Assembly (NCBI GenBank): GCA_965278965.1
Contig: OZ257127.1
Coordinates: 868,001-932,000, forward strand
Direction of reading: 5' to 3'
Origin: UBA10649 sp965278965
GTDB taxonomy: Bacteria; Actinomycetota; Actinomycetes; S36-B12
DNA: 64,000 nucleotides
The position numbers were made by a program, and so were the translations under genes. Each line of letters opens with the position of its first letter. Within the stretch, counting starts at the first letter, position 1. Positions 8,287 to 15,412 of this stretch are shown in pieces. The notes under the pieces are model-generated. The model saw only the letters and a list, made by a program, of their open reading frames with translations, was not told the origin of the DNA and ran no database searches.

Positions 8287-9917
8287 GCGGCCGGCACGGG
8301 GAGCGCGTCGGCGACGCGGCACTGCGCCGCCGAGCAGGCAGCGAGCGCCTGCAGCTTCGCCGAGAGCGCGGCGATCGTCGCCGGGTCGGTCCGCTCGTAG
8401 ACGTTGTGCACCTCGGCTCGGTCTCGTCGCAGGTCGTACAGCTCGCGGCTGCCGTTGAGGTACTCGACGTAGAGCCAGTCCTTCGTGCGCAGGGCGTGGA
8501 ACTTCGGCGGTCGGAACGCCGTGTAGTCCGGGTCACCGATGGCGGTGTCGCCCAGGCTCTCCGTCAGAACGCCGGTGCGCCAGCCGTCCTCGCCGCCCGT
8601 CGTCAGCTGACCTACCAGCGACCGGCCCTCGACGAACGACGGCGTCGCCGCGCCGAGCAGCTCGGCGAACGTCGGGCCGAGGTCGATCGTCGACGCGACC
8701 GAGCGGTTCACGTCGCCCTTGTCCAGCCCCGGGCCGATGAAGACGTACGGCACGACCGTGTCCTCGCGGTACGGCGTGCGCTTGCCGGGGCTGAGCCGGT
8801 GGTTGCCGATGTGGAAGCCATTGTCCGAGCCGACGACCAGCAGCGTCGAGGACTCCTTCCCGGTCCGACGCAGCTCCGCGCGGATCGCATCGACCGTGTC
8901 GGCGACCGACTCCGCCGATCGGATCCGCTCCTGCCAGATGCGCGTGTACTTCGCCAGCCGCTCGCCAGCGATCACCCTCTTGTGGCTGCGCCACCGCGGG
9001 GCATCGGAGCCGACGGCGTTGAAGTTGCGCGTCTGCGGGATGGTGGACCGCACGCGCTCGTTCTTGTGCCGCGTGGCCACCGGGAACGGCGAGTGCGGCT
9101 GCGTCGGGTTCACCTGCAGGTAGAACGGGCCGTCGCTCGTGCGGATGAAGTCGACCGCCTTGCGGGTCAGCACGTCGGGCAGGAAGTCCTTGGCCTTGGT
9201 CGGGTACGAGCGCAGGGCACCGTTGTCGTTGACGGTGTAGCCGTAGCCGCGGTACATCTGCTGCGTCGTGACCGGCACGAACCAGTCGTCCCAGCCGGGC
9301 GGGACGGCGAGCGGGTCTGCGCTGCCGTACCCGTTGAGGTACTTGCCCAGGAACCCGGTCTTCACGCCGGCGGCGTGCAGCCAGGTCGGCAGGCAGTCCT
9401 GCTCGTGGCCGTTCTGGTTGAACGCCGCCCAGCCGCCCTGGGCGACGAGGGCGTCGGCCTGGCCGTTCTCGCGGAGGGCGTCGGCGACTGACGGGTCGAT
9501 CGCCGGCGCGACGTTCGACAGGACGCCATGGCTGTGGACGTACTGGGAGGTGAGGATCGACGAGCGCGACGGGCAGCACAGCGACTCGGTGACGACGAAG
9601 TTCGTCATCGTGACGCCGTCGTCCGTCAGCGCGCGCAGCCGCGGGACACGGTTGAACGCCTGCCAGTCCAGGTCGTCGGCGAGGACGAAGACGACGTTCG
9701 TGATCTGCGGTGCGCGACTGTCCGGGGCCGGCGTCGGTGGGTCCGAGGCGACAGACGGCGACGCCGACGACGGCGCCGTCGACGCGACCGGCGCTGCGAC
9801 GTCGTCGCCCGTGGCTGCCGTCGCTATCGGCAGCGTCGAGACGACGACGGCCCCCGCCGCGACCACGACCACCCCGGCCGCGGCGAACTGCAGCCCTCTC
9901 TTACCTATCTTCTCCAC
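8283..9917 (-). CDS. Membrane-anchored type I sulfatase
   Basis: About 544 residues. The GTG at 9917 is chosen because TATAGT lies exactly 6 nt upstream. A short basic N-terminus (VEKIGKRG) is followed by a long hydrophobic segment that acts as signal peptide or anchor, then a Pro/Ser/Ala-rich linker and the sulfatase domain. The metal site VLADDLDW and the CCPSR motif, in which the first Cys is converted to formylglycine, are both present, with the extended SRSSIL signature. The domain is expected outside the membrane and hydrolyses sulfate esters; the substrate is unknown. No formylglycine-generating enzyme is visible in this window. Related members also act as phosphodiesterases or phosphonate hydrolases, so specificity is open. 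Confidence 0.85.
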   Translation of the reverse strand: MEKIGKRGLQFAAAGVVVVAAGAVVVSTLPIATAATGDDVAAPVASTAPSSASPSVASDPPTPAPDSRAPQITNVVFVLADDLDWQAFNRVPRLRALTDDGVTMTNFVVTESLCCPSRSSILTSQYVHSHGVLSNVAPAIDPSVADALRENGQADALVAQGGWAAFNQNGHEQDCLPTWLHAAGVKTGFLGKYLNGYGSADPLAVPPGWDDWFVPVTTQQMYRGYGYTVNDNGALRSYPTKAKDFLPDVLTRKAVDFIRTSDGPFYLQVNPTQPHSPFPVATRHKNERVRSTIPQTRNFNAVGSDAPRWRSHKRVIAGERLAKYTRIWQERIRSAESVADTVDAIRAELRRTGKESSTLLVVGSDNGFHIGNHRLSPGKRTPYREDTVVPYVFIGPGLDKGDVNRSVASTIDLGPTFAELLGAATPSFVEGRSLVGQLTTGGEDGWRTGVLTESLGDTAIGDPDYTAFRPPKFHALRTKDWLYVEYLNGSRELYDLRRDRAEVHNVYERTDPATIAALSAKLQALAACSAAQCRVADALPVPAA

Positions 9918-9923
9918 AGACTT

Positions 9924-9929
9924 ACTATA
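9924..9929 (-). promoter_or_regulatory. -10 element of the sulfatase gene
   Basis: On the minus strand TATAGT is followed by 6 nt and the GTG start at 9917. It is a near-consensus -10 in leaderless position. The surrounding 30 bp is much more AT-rich than the window average. Confidence 0.65.
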
Positions 9930-9971
9930 CAAAGTCGGCGGCGCAGCATCCCCCGACACCCCCACCCCGTC

Positions 9972-9992
9972 CCCCCATCCCCCATCCCCCAT
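9972..9992. repeat. Three tandem CCCCCAT heptamers
   Basis: CCCCCAT is repeated three times with a 7 bp period and runs directly into the left arm of the first 74 bp hairpin repeat. The rest of the space between the sulfatase promoter and the hairpin is C-rich and shows no gene. Confidence 0.7.
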
Positions 9993-10066
9993 CGTTGAGC
10001 GGCGGTTTGTGTACGGGCAAATCGGACAAACCAGGGCGCGAAGCGGTCACAAACCGCCACTCAACG
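9993..10066. repeat. 74 bp hairpin repeat, copy 1
   Basis: A 19 nt left arm (CGTTGAGCGGCGGTTTGTG) and a 19 nt right arm pair with one mismatch around a 36 nt loop. A second copy in the same orientation lies at 11083-11156, differing at only three loop positions and at compensating arm sites. The pair brackets the DUF559 gene. The long conserved loop and perfect ends look like a REP- or MITE-like mobile or nuclease-recognised element rather than a simple terminator. Confidence 0.85.
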
Positions 10067-10167
10067 AGTCGAGAATCGCTGCCCACAACTGAAGTCCAAC
10101 GCGGGCGCGGTCCACCGGCCGGCGCGTGCGCTATGCGAGCCGGAGCGGTGTCCGGCGGACTTCGTCC

Positions 10168-11088
10168 ATGCCCGACCTACCTCCTGAGCGCGCCGCTGTC
10201 CCGGACGGATTCGCCGTGAAAGCGGACGGCGCCGCCGGTCGGACCCGACGTCAGCTCCGCCACCTGGAGTTGGTGGCACCCTCCCGCGGGCTACGGGTCC
10301 GCGTCGACGCCGACGACCCGTGGCGCGCGAACCTCGCCGCGACGCTCGCCGGCGTGCGGCCGGGATCGGTCGCGTGCGGAGCGACGGCCGCCCGGCTGTG
10401 GGGACTGCCGCTGCCCGCCTGGATCGGCCTCGACGACCGCCGGGCCATCCAGGTCGCGGCACCGCCTGACGGCGCACATGCCGACCGACCGCAGGTCGTC
10501 GGCCGCCGCCTCGACCTTCCACCCGAGCATGTGACGACGTGCGACGGGCTCGCCGTCACCACGCCGGCGCGAACCTGGCTCGACTGCGCCGCCGAGCTGC
10601 CGCTGGACCACCTCGTGGCGATGGGCGACGCCCTCCTGCGTCGCAACCTTGCCGACGAGCCCGAACTCGCCGCCATCACGCATTGGGGTTTCCGCCGTCG
10701 TGGCGTGGCGGTCGCGCGCCGAGCCGTGCCCCTGCTCGACCGACGCGCTGAGTCACCCGGAGAGTCGCGCCTGCGAACCATGCTCGTCGAAGGCCGAGTC
10801 CCGCGCCCCCTCTGCAACTACGACGTCGTCGACCGCGGTGGGTGGCTGGCTCGCGCCGACCTGGCCTGGCCGGCGCAACGGGTGATCGTCGAGTACGACG
10901 GGATCGCCCACCTCGCGGAGAAGCAACGTCGACATGACGCAACCCGGCGGAACCTGTTGCAGGACGCCGGCTGGCTGGTGATCGTGGTGACCGCCGACCA
11001 GCTCGCGCGTCCGTGGGACCTCGTCGCCATGGTGCGCGCGGCACTTCGCCGCGGCGACGCCGTTCGCTCATCCACCCCCGCTCGTTGA
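10168..11088 (+). CDS. DUF559 / PD-(D/E)XK nuclease-like protein with AbiEi-type N-terminus
   Basis: A 306-residue protein. The N-terminal half has the GSVACGATAARLWGLPLP and AVTTPARTWLDCAAELPLD signatures seen in AbiEi-like antitoxin/regulator proteins. The C-terminal third has a Vsr-like restriction-endonuclease core: Glu199 (GESRLR), Asp231 (ARADLAW) and Glu242-Tyr-Asp244 (VIVEYDG), then a GWLVIVVTADQL strand. The family is abundant and multi-copy in actinobacteria and has no settled function. ATG at 10168 fits the family's start; a GTG at 10126 is possible. It lies exactly between two identical hairpin repeats, and its stop codon is contributed by the downstream copy, so the gene may belong to that element. 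Confidence 0.75.
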   Translation: MPDLPPERAAVPDGFAVKADGAAGRTRRQLRHLELVAPSRGLRVRVDADDPWRANLAATLAGVRPGSVACGATAARLWGLPLPAWIGLDDRRAIQVAAPPDGAHADRPQVVGRRLDLPPEHVTTCDGLAVTTPARTWLDCAAELPLDHLVAMGDALLRRNLADEPELAAITHWGFRRRGVAVARRAVPLLDRRAESPGESRLRTMLVEGRVPRPLCNYDVVDRGGWLARADLAWPAQRVIVEYDGIAHLAEKQRRHDATRRNLLQDAGWLVIVVTADQLARPWDLVAMVRAALRRGDAVRSSTPAR

Positions 11089-11156
11089 GCGGCGGCTTGT
11101 GTGCGGGCAAATCGGACAAAACAGGGCGCGAAGCGCTCACAAACCGCCGCTCAACG
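11083..11156. repeat. 74 bp hairpin repeat, copy 2
   Basis: It has the same architecture as copy 1: 19 nt arms with one mismatch and a 36 nt loop, here starting TGCGGGCAAATCGGACAAAA. It is a direct repeat of copy 1 about 1.09 kb away. Its first six bases overlap the DUF559 gene, and its CGTTGA provides the last arginine codon plus the TGA stop. The strongest conservation is in the arms and in the A-rich and GGGCGCGAAGC parts of the loop. Confidence 0.85.
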
Positions 11157-11187
11157 AAGTCGGGCGGGTGGGGGGAAGGGTCAAGAG

Positions 11188-11607
11188 TCAGGCAGGGCTG
11201 TCCAGGTGGAGCACCCGAGGGTGACGGGAGTGCTCGGCGAGGAGCGTGACGCCCTCGCGGATCCCGCCGACGAGGTCGTTGGCGACGAAGCAGGACTTCA
11301 TCGCCAGGGCGGCGAACTCGCACGTGCGGTCGTCCAGGACCCGCGCGACGTTGCGGCCGGTTACGACCTCGATGCGGTGGGCCGTCGGGTCGACCGCGAC
11401 GAGGATCGATGACGACGCGTACGGGAGCCCGTTGTGCTGGGCGAGCACGCCCTCGCGGCCCTCGGGCAGAGGCCCGATCCACACGGCGAAGGCGTAGCCA
11501 CAGATCTGCCGAGCCTTCTCGACGAGCCGGGTCAGCTCGGTGCGCTGGCCCTCGGACAACGGGCTGGCCGCCGAGTCGGGAAGCACGAAACCATCACCAC
11601 CGGGCAC
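11188..11607 (-). CDS. DUF5130 family protein (TPM-like)
   Basis: A 139-residue protein beginning at GTG 11607, with GGAGGT 7 nt upstream. It carries a TPM-like alpha/beta core (LSEGQRTELTRLVEKARQI, then a V-W-I-G-P-L-P-E-G strand-loop and RIEVVTGRNVARVLDD) typical of DUF5130. Its function is unknown. The start lies inside the end of the preceding small membrane-protein gene (14 nt overlap), so translation is probably coupled. It is the last gene of the long minus-strand run that begins at about 25.5 kb. Confidence 0.75.
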   Translation of the reverse strand: MPGGDGFVLPDSAASPLSEGQRTELTRLVEKARQICGYAFAVWIGPLPEGREGVLAQHNGLPYASSSILVAVDPTAHRIEVVTGRNVARVLDDRTCEFAALAMKSCFVANDLVGGIREGVTLLAEHSRHPRVLHLDSPA

Positions 11608-11827
11608 TGACGCCACCTCCCGCCGCAGGAACGATCGAGGTCTCGTCGCTGATGACGGACGGGTCCGGCAGCGGTGCACTGCTGACCACCATGAACGGGC
11701 CGGCGTCGTAGTCGCCGGTGACACGGCCGGACCGGGTCCATGAGGACGCGCCGACGGCGATCGCGATGACGACCGCGACGGCGAGGGGGATGCCCAGGAA
11801 CAGGCCGAGCGCCTCGACGGGATTCAC
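11594..11827 (-). CDS. Small single-span membrane protein (77 aa)
   Basis: It begins at a GTG that overlaps the malQ stop codon (GTGA). One membrane helix occupies about residues 5-28 (EALGLFLGIPLAVAVVIAIAV), followed by a short basic turn and a polar, Pro/Ser-rich tail of about 45 residues likely in the cytoplasm. No known family is recognised. Conserved short proteins of this shape are often found next to DUF5130 genes, and here both overlaps argue for tight co-expression. It may anchor or partner the DUF5130 protein, which is inference only. Confidence 0.65.
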   Translation of the reverse strand: MNPVEALGLFLGIPLAVAVVIAIAVGASSWTRSGRVTGDYDAGPFMVVSSAPLPDPSVISDETSIVPAAGGGVSARW

Positions 11828-13998
11828 GGCGCACACCCTACCGCCGGTGCCGCGCGGACGGCCTCGACGAGGGGCCCGAGCAGGTCCGTCCCGTCGATCA
11901 GGTCCTCGACGAGCACCGGCGTGCCGTCGGCGTCGGTCAGCGGCACCCGCCAGTTGGGGTACTCCTGGTCGGTCCCCGGCTGGTTCTGGGCCCGCCGGTC
12001 GCCCACGACATCGGCAAGCCCGACGCCGACGAGCCGCGCGGGCGAGGCACCGGCGGCGCGGTGCAGCGCGACCTCCAGCGCCTCGAGCCCCTCGTCGGTA
12101 CCGAGGTCGACGTCCGGGCTCAGCCACCCGTGCTCGACCAGGAGCGCGGCCCACTCGGCCCGCTCGCGAGCCGCGTTCTCGCGCTCGAGCTCGACCGGCG
12201 TCGTGAGCAGGCCGAGGTCTGCCCGGATCCGGACATGCTCGTCCCGCAGGTAGCCCGCGGTCGGCGGGAGGTCGTGCACGGTGACGCTGGCCAGCACCTC
12301 GCTCCGCCACGTCAGGGGGTCGCGCAGCCGACCGTCCTCAGCCTCGAACCACAAGATGCTCGTGCCGAGGATGCCGCGCTCAGCAAGGGCCTCGGCGACC
12401 CACGGCTCGACGGTCCCCAGGTCCTCGCCGACGACCAGGGCACCGGCGCGGTGCGCCTCGAGCATCAAGATCGCGAGCATCGCCTCGTGGTCGTAGCGCA
12501 CGAAGGTCCCGGCGTACGCCGGCAGGCCGTCCGGCACCCACCACAGCCGGAACAGGCCGAGGACGTGGTCGATGCGAAGGCCGCCCGCGTGCGCGAGAAC
12601 GGTTCGGAGCATGTCGCGGTAGGGCGCGAACGCGGCCTCGGCCAGCGCATCCGGCCGCCACGGGGGCTGCGACCAGTTCTGACCCATCTGGTTGTACATG
12701 TCCGGCGGTGCACCGACGCCGATCCCGGCGGCCAGCACGTCCTGCAGGGCCCACGCGTCGGCGCCTTCGGGATGGACGCCGACGGCGAGGTCGTGCATGA
12801 CGCCGATCGCCATGCCGGACGCGCGAGCCGTGGCCTGGACGTGGCCGAGCTGCTCGTCGAGGAGCCACTGCAGCCACATGTGGAAGTCGACGAGGTCGGC
12901 ATGGTCGGCGCGGAACGCGGCCACCTCGGGCGAGTCGGGCCGGGCGAGCCCGACCGGCCACAGGTCCGGGCTGGTGTGCACGTCTCCGATCGCGCACCAC
13001 GTCGCGAAGTCGCGCAGGCCGTCCCCCTCGCCCTCACGGAAGGCCAGGTACGCGTCGGCGCGCGCGTGGTCGAGCCCGACACGGTGCACCGCCTCGAGCG
13101 CGACGCGCTTCGCCGCCCACACGGCGTCTCGGTCCAGCAGATCGGCCGTGACGTTGAGCCGACGCAGCTGGGTCGCGAGCTCCTCGACCCGACGCTGAAC
13201 GGCGGTCGAGAGCCGCTGGTACTCCGGGACATCCTCGACGCGCAGGTAGATCGGGTTCGCGAAGCGACGTGTGACGGGCAGGTAGGGCGAGGGCGCCATC
13301 GGCGGCACGGGCGACGCCGCGTGCAGCGGGTTGATGAGGACGAACCCGGCCCCGAGCTCGGCGCCGCTCCAGCGCGCGACGACCGCGAGGTCGGCGAGGT
13401 CGCCCAGCCCCCACGAGTCGTGGGACCGCATCGCGTAGAGCTGGGTCATCAGACCCCACTGGCGAACGCCGGCGATGGCATCCGGGTCCAGCCGCTGCGG
13501 CGCGACGACCAGGGGCGCAACGGCCTGGCTCCCGGTCGACTGCGCGTGGACGACGTGCCAGCCGAGGGGCAGGTCCGCCGGCAGCAGGAAGGATGCCTCC
13601 CCGACCCAGGCGCCGTCGACGTCCACCGGCTCGACCCAGTGGTCCATCTGCGCCAGGTCGATGCGATCACCATCCTCGGTCAGCACCCAGGCGGTCGCCG
13701 GGTCGCCGTCGGGGACGTGCACCCACAGCCGCTGGTCAGCGCCTTGCCGCATGACGTAGACCGGCGGGAGCATGCGGCGCCAGTCCCGAAGCCGCTTCTC
13801 CTCGAGTGCGGCATCGACGGCCGCCTCGTCGCTGACGTCAAGACCGAGGGCCGTGAGGACCGCCGTCACTGTCGGCGTGCCCACGCGGACGAGCGTCCCG
13901 GCCTGGTCCCAGTACTCGGTCGCGACGCCGTAGGCCTCGGCGAGCCGGGCGAGGTGCTCGGGGACACGGTCGTGCACAGGCGCGTCGGCGGTGGTCAC
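11824..13998 (-). CDS. malQ: 4-alpha-glucanotransferase (GH77, amylomaltase)
   Basis: A 724-residue cytoplasmic enzyme that moves maltosyl and longer glucan units between maltodextrins. The GH77 core includes the SHDSWGLGDLADL substrate site, the DLAVGVHPEGADAW strand, the LRIDHVLGLFRLWWVP catalytic region and GEDLGTVEPWV with the acid glutamate. The N-terminal extension is the beta-sandwich domain of actinobacterial MalQ. The GTG at 13998 overlaps the amidase stop (GTGA), and its own TGA overlaps the next start in the same way. No other glycogen gene lies in this run; the GH13 enzyme is 16 kb away. Confidence 0.92.
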   Translation of the reverse strand: MTTADAPVHDRVPEHLARLAEAYGVATEYWDQAGTLVRVGTPTVTAVLTALGLDVSDEAAVDAALEEKRLRDWRRMLPPVYVMRQGADQRLWVHVPDGDPATAWVLTEDGDRIDLAQMDHWVEPVDVDGAWVGEASFLLPADLPLGWHVVHAQSTGSQAVAPLVVAPQRLDPDAIAGVRQWGLMTQLYAMRSHDSWGLGDLADLAVVARWSGAELGAGFVLINPLHAASPVPPMAPSPYLPVTRRFANPIYLRVEDVPEYQRLSTAVQRRVEELATQLRRLNVTADLLDRDAVWAAKRVALEAVHRVGLDHARADAYLAFREGEGDGLRDFATWCAIGDVHTSPDLWPVGLARPDSPEVAAFRADHADLVDFHMWLQWLLDEQLGHVQATARASGMAIGVMHDLAVGVHPEGADAWALQDVLAAGIGVGAPPDMYNQMGQNWSQPPWRPDALAEAAFAPYRDMLRTVLAHAGGLRIDHVLGLFRLWWVPDGLPAYAGTFVRYDHEAMLAILMLEAHRAGALVVGEDLGTVEPWVAEALAERGILGTSILWFEAEDGRLRDPLTWRSEVLASVTVHDLPPTAGYLRDEHVRIRADLGLLTTPVELERENAARERAEWAALLVEHGWLSPDVDLGTDEGLEALEVALHRAAGASPARLVGVGLADVVGDRRAQNQPGTDQEYPNWRVPLTDADGTPVLVEDLIDGTDLLGPLVEAVRAAPAVGCAP

Positions 13999-15407
13999 CA
14001 GGCCTCCGGGTGGCGGTGTGCCCACGGCCGCGCACGTTCGACGTGCGCCGCGAGGGCCAGGACGGTCTGCTCGTGCATCGGCCGTCCGACGAGCTGCACC
14101 CCCACGGGGAGGCCGTCGGGCGTCCAGTGCACCGGAAGACTAATGGCCGGCTGCCCGGTGATGTTGTACGGAGAGGTGAACGGGGTGAACTGCTTCTGCG
14201 CGTCGAAGTCGCCGGCCGGGTCGTCGTCGTCCCGGATGGCGCCCACGGGGGCCGGCAGCTGCGCGAGGCTCGGCGTCAGCACGACGTCGAGGTGGGCCGT
14301 GCGCTCCAGCGCCTGCTCCCCGTACGCGGCCATCGCGTCGAGCGCGGCGCGGACCTGCACGGGGGTGAGCGCACGGCCGCGCTCACGTAGCCACCTCGTC
14401 AACGGCCGCAGCAGCCGCTCGCGCTCGGGCGGGATGGGGATTCCGGCTGCGATCGACGACCACACGTCCTCGAAGTGCGGGACCGCGTGCCGCGGCATCG
14501 GCACCTCGACCTCCACGACCTGGTGTCCGAGGGACTCCAGCACCAGGGAGGCGTCGTCGAAGGCGCGGACGACCTCCGGATCCAGGTCCACGGCCGCGAT
14601 GACGGGTGTGCGGTAGCGCCCGACGAGCAGCGGCGCGAGCGGACGAAGCGCATCGGCGTCGCCGAGCGGCCCGTCGTAGATCGCCTCGAGGTACGCGCGG
14701 TCCCGCCCGACCATGACGCCGAGCAGCGCCGCCGCGTCGGCAACGGTCCGGGTGAGCGTGCCCTGCACGCCGAGGCCGCTCGGGTGGTCGGGCATCGGTC
14801 CGCTCGGGACGAGCCCGCGGGACGGCTTGACGCCCACGAGCCCGCACGCGCTGGCGGGGATCCGGATCGAGCCGCCGCCGTCGGAGCCCTGCGCGGCGGA
14901 CGCGAGGCCCGCCGCCACGGCCGCTGCCGCTCCCCCGCTCGACCCGCCGGCGCCGCGGGTGAGGTCCCATGGCGTCCGGGCGTACGGGCCGATGTCGGAC
15001 TCCGTGTAGGCCGGCAACCCGAACTCCGGTGTTGTCGTCTTGCCGGACATGACGGTGCCACCCGTGCGCAGCGCGACGACGACGTCGTCGTCATAGTCCG
15101 CGACGACGTCGACCGCGAGGGACCCGAACCGGGTACGGACGCCGGCGACCACGTTGAGGTCCTTGATCGGGACGACCACACCGTGGAGGACGGGCAGTCG
15201 CTCGCCGTCGTCCGCCGCCCGGACCGCGGCGTCGGCGGCGTCGGCCTGCCGCAGGGCGAGCTCATCAGTCAGGAGCGCGAACGCTCCGACCGCATCGTTG
15301 AGGCGGTGGGACCGGTCGAGGTAGTGCCGGGTGAGCTCGGCGGACGACACGTCACCGGAGCGGACCGCCGCCGCCTGCTCGAGCGCCGTGAGGTCGTGGA
15401 GCGCCAT
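13995..15407 (-). CDS. Amidase signature family amidohydrolase
   Basis: A 470-residue serine amidase. The Ser-cisSer-Lys triad is complete: Lys82 in VVPIKDLN, cis-Ser157 in GGSSGG and nucleophile Ser180 in GSDGGGSIRIPA. It lacks the extra domain of GatA, and no gatB or gatC is nearby, so a stand-alone amidase is more likely than a tRNA amidotransferase. It starts 5 nt after the stop of the last A-T-TE synthetase gene and its own stop overlaps the malQ start, so it is placed to be co-expressed with the synthetases. It may process an amide made by them; this is inference. Confidence 0.88.
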   Translation of the reverse strand: MALHDLTALEQAAAVRSGDVSSAELTRHYLDRSHRLNDAVGAFALLTDELALRQADAADAAVRAADDGERLPVLHGVVVPIKDLNVVAGVRTRFGSLAVDVVADYDDDVVVALRTGGTVMSGKTTTPEFGLPAYTESDIGPYARTPWDLTRGAGGSSGGAAAAVAAGLASAAQGSDGGGSIRIPASACGLVGVKPSRGLVPSGPMPDHPSGLGVQGTLTRTVADAAALLGVMVGRDRAYLEAIYDGPLGDADALRPLAPLLVGRYRTPVIAAVDLDPEVVRAFDDASLVLESLGHQVVEVEVPMPRHAVPHFEDVWSSIAAGIPIPPERERLLRPLTRWLRERGRALTPVQVRAALDAMAAYGEQALERTAHLDVVLTPSLAQLPAPVGAIRDDDDPAGDFDAQKQFTPFTSPYNITGQPAISLPVHWTPDGLPVGVQLVGRPMHEQTVLALAAHVERARPWAHRHPEAW

Positions 15408-15412
15408 CGGGC

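Noticed and set aside
5608..8322. 904-codon ORF on the minus strand, opposite aminopeptidase N
   Set aside because: It mirrors the coding strand of pepN, is rich in Arg/Val/Gly with no domain or signal, and has no start site. Long antisense frames are usual in DNA of this GC content.
9993..11156. Reading the 74 bp hairpins as ordinary terminators
   Set aside because: The loop is 36 nt and strongly conserved between copies, no T-run follows, and copy 1 lies between divergent genes, where a terminator is not needed.
12061..14616. 851-codon plus-strand ORF opposite malQ and the amidase
   Set aside because: It spans two unrelated real genes on the other strand and shows antisense-type composition without any motif.
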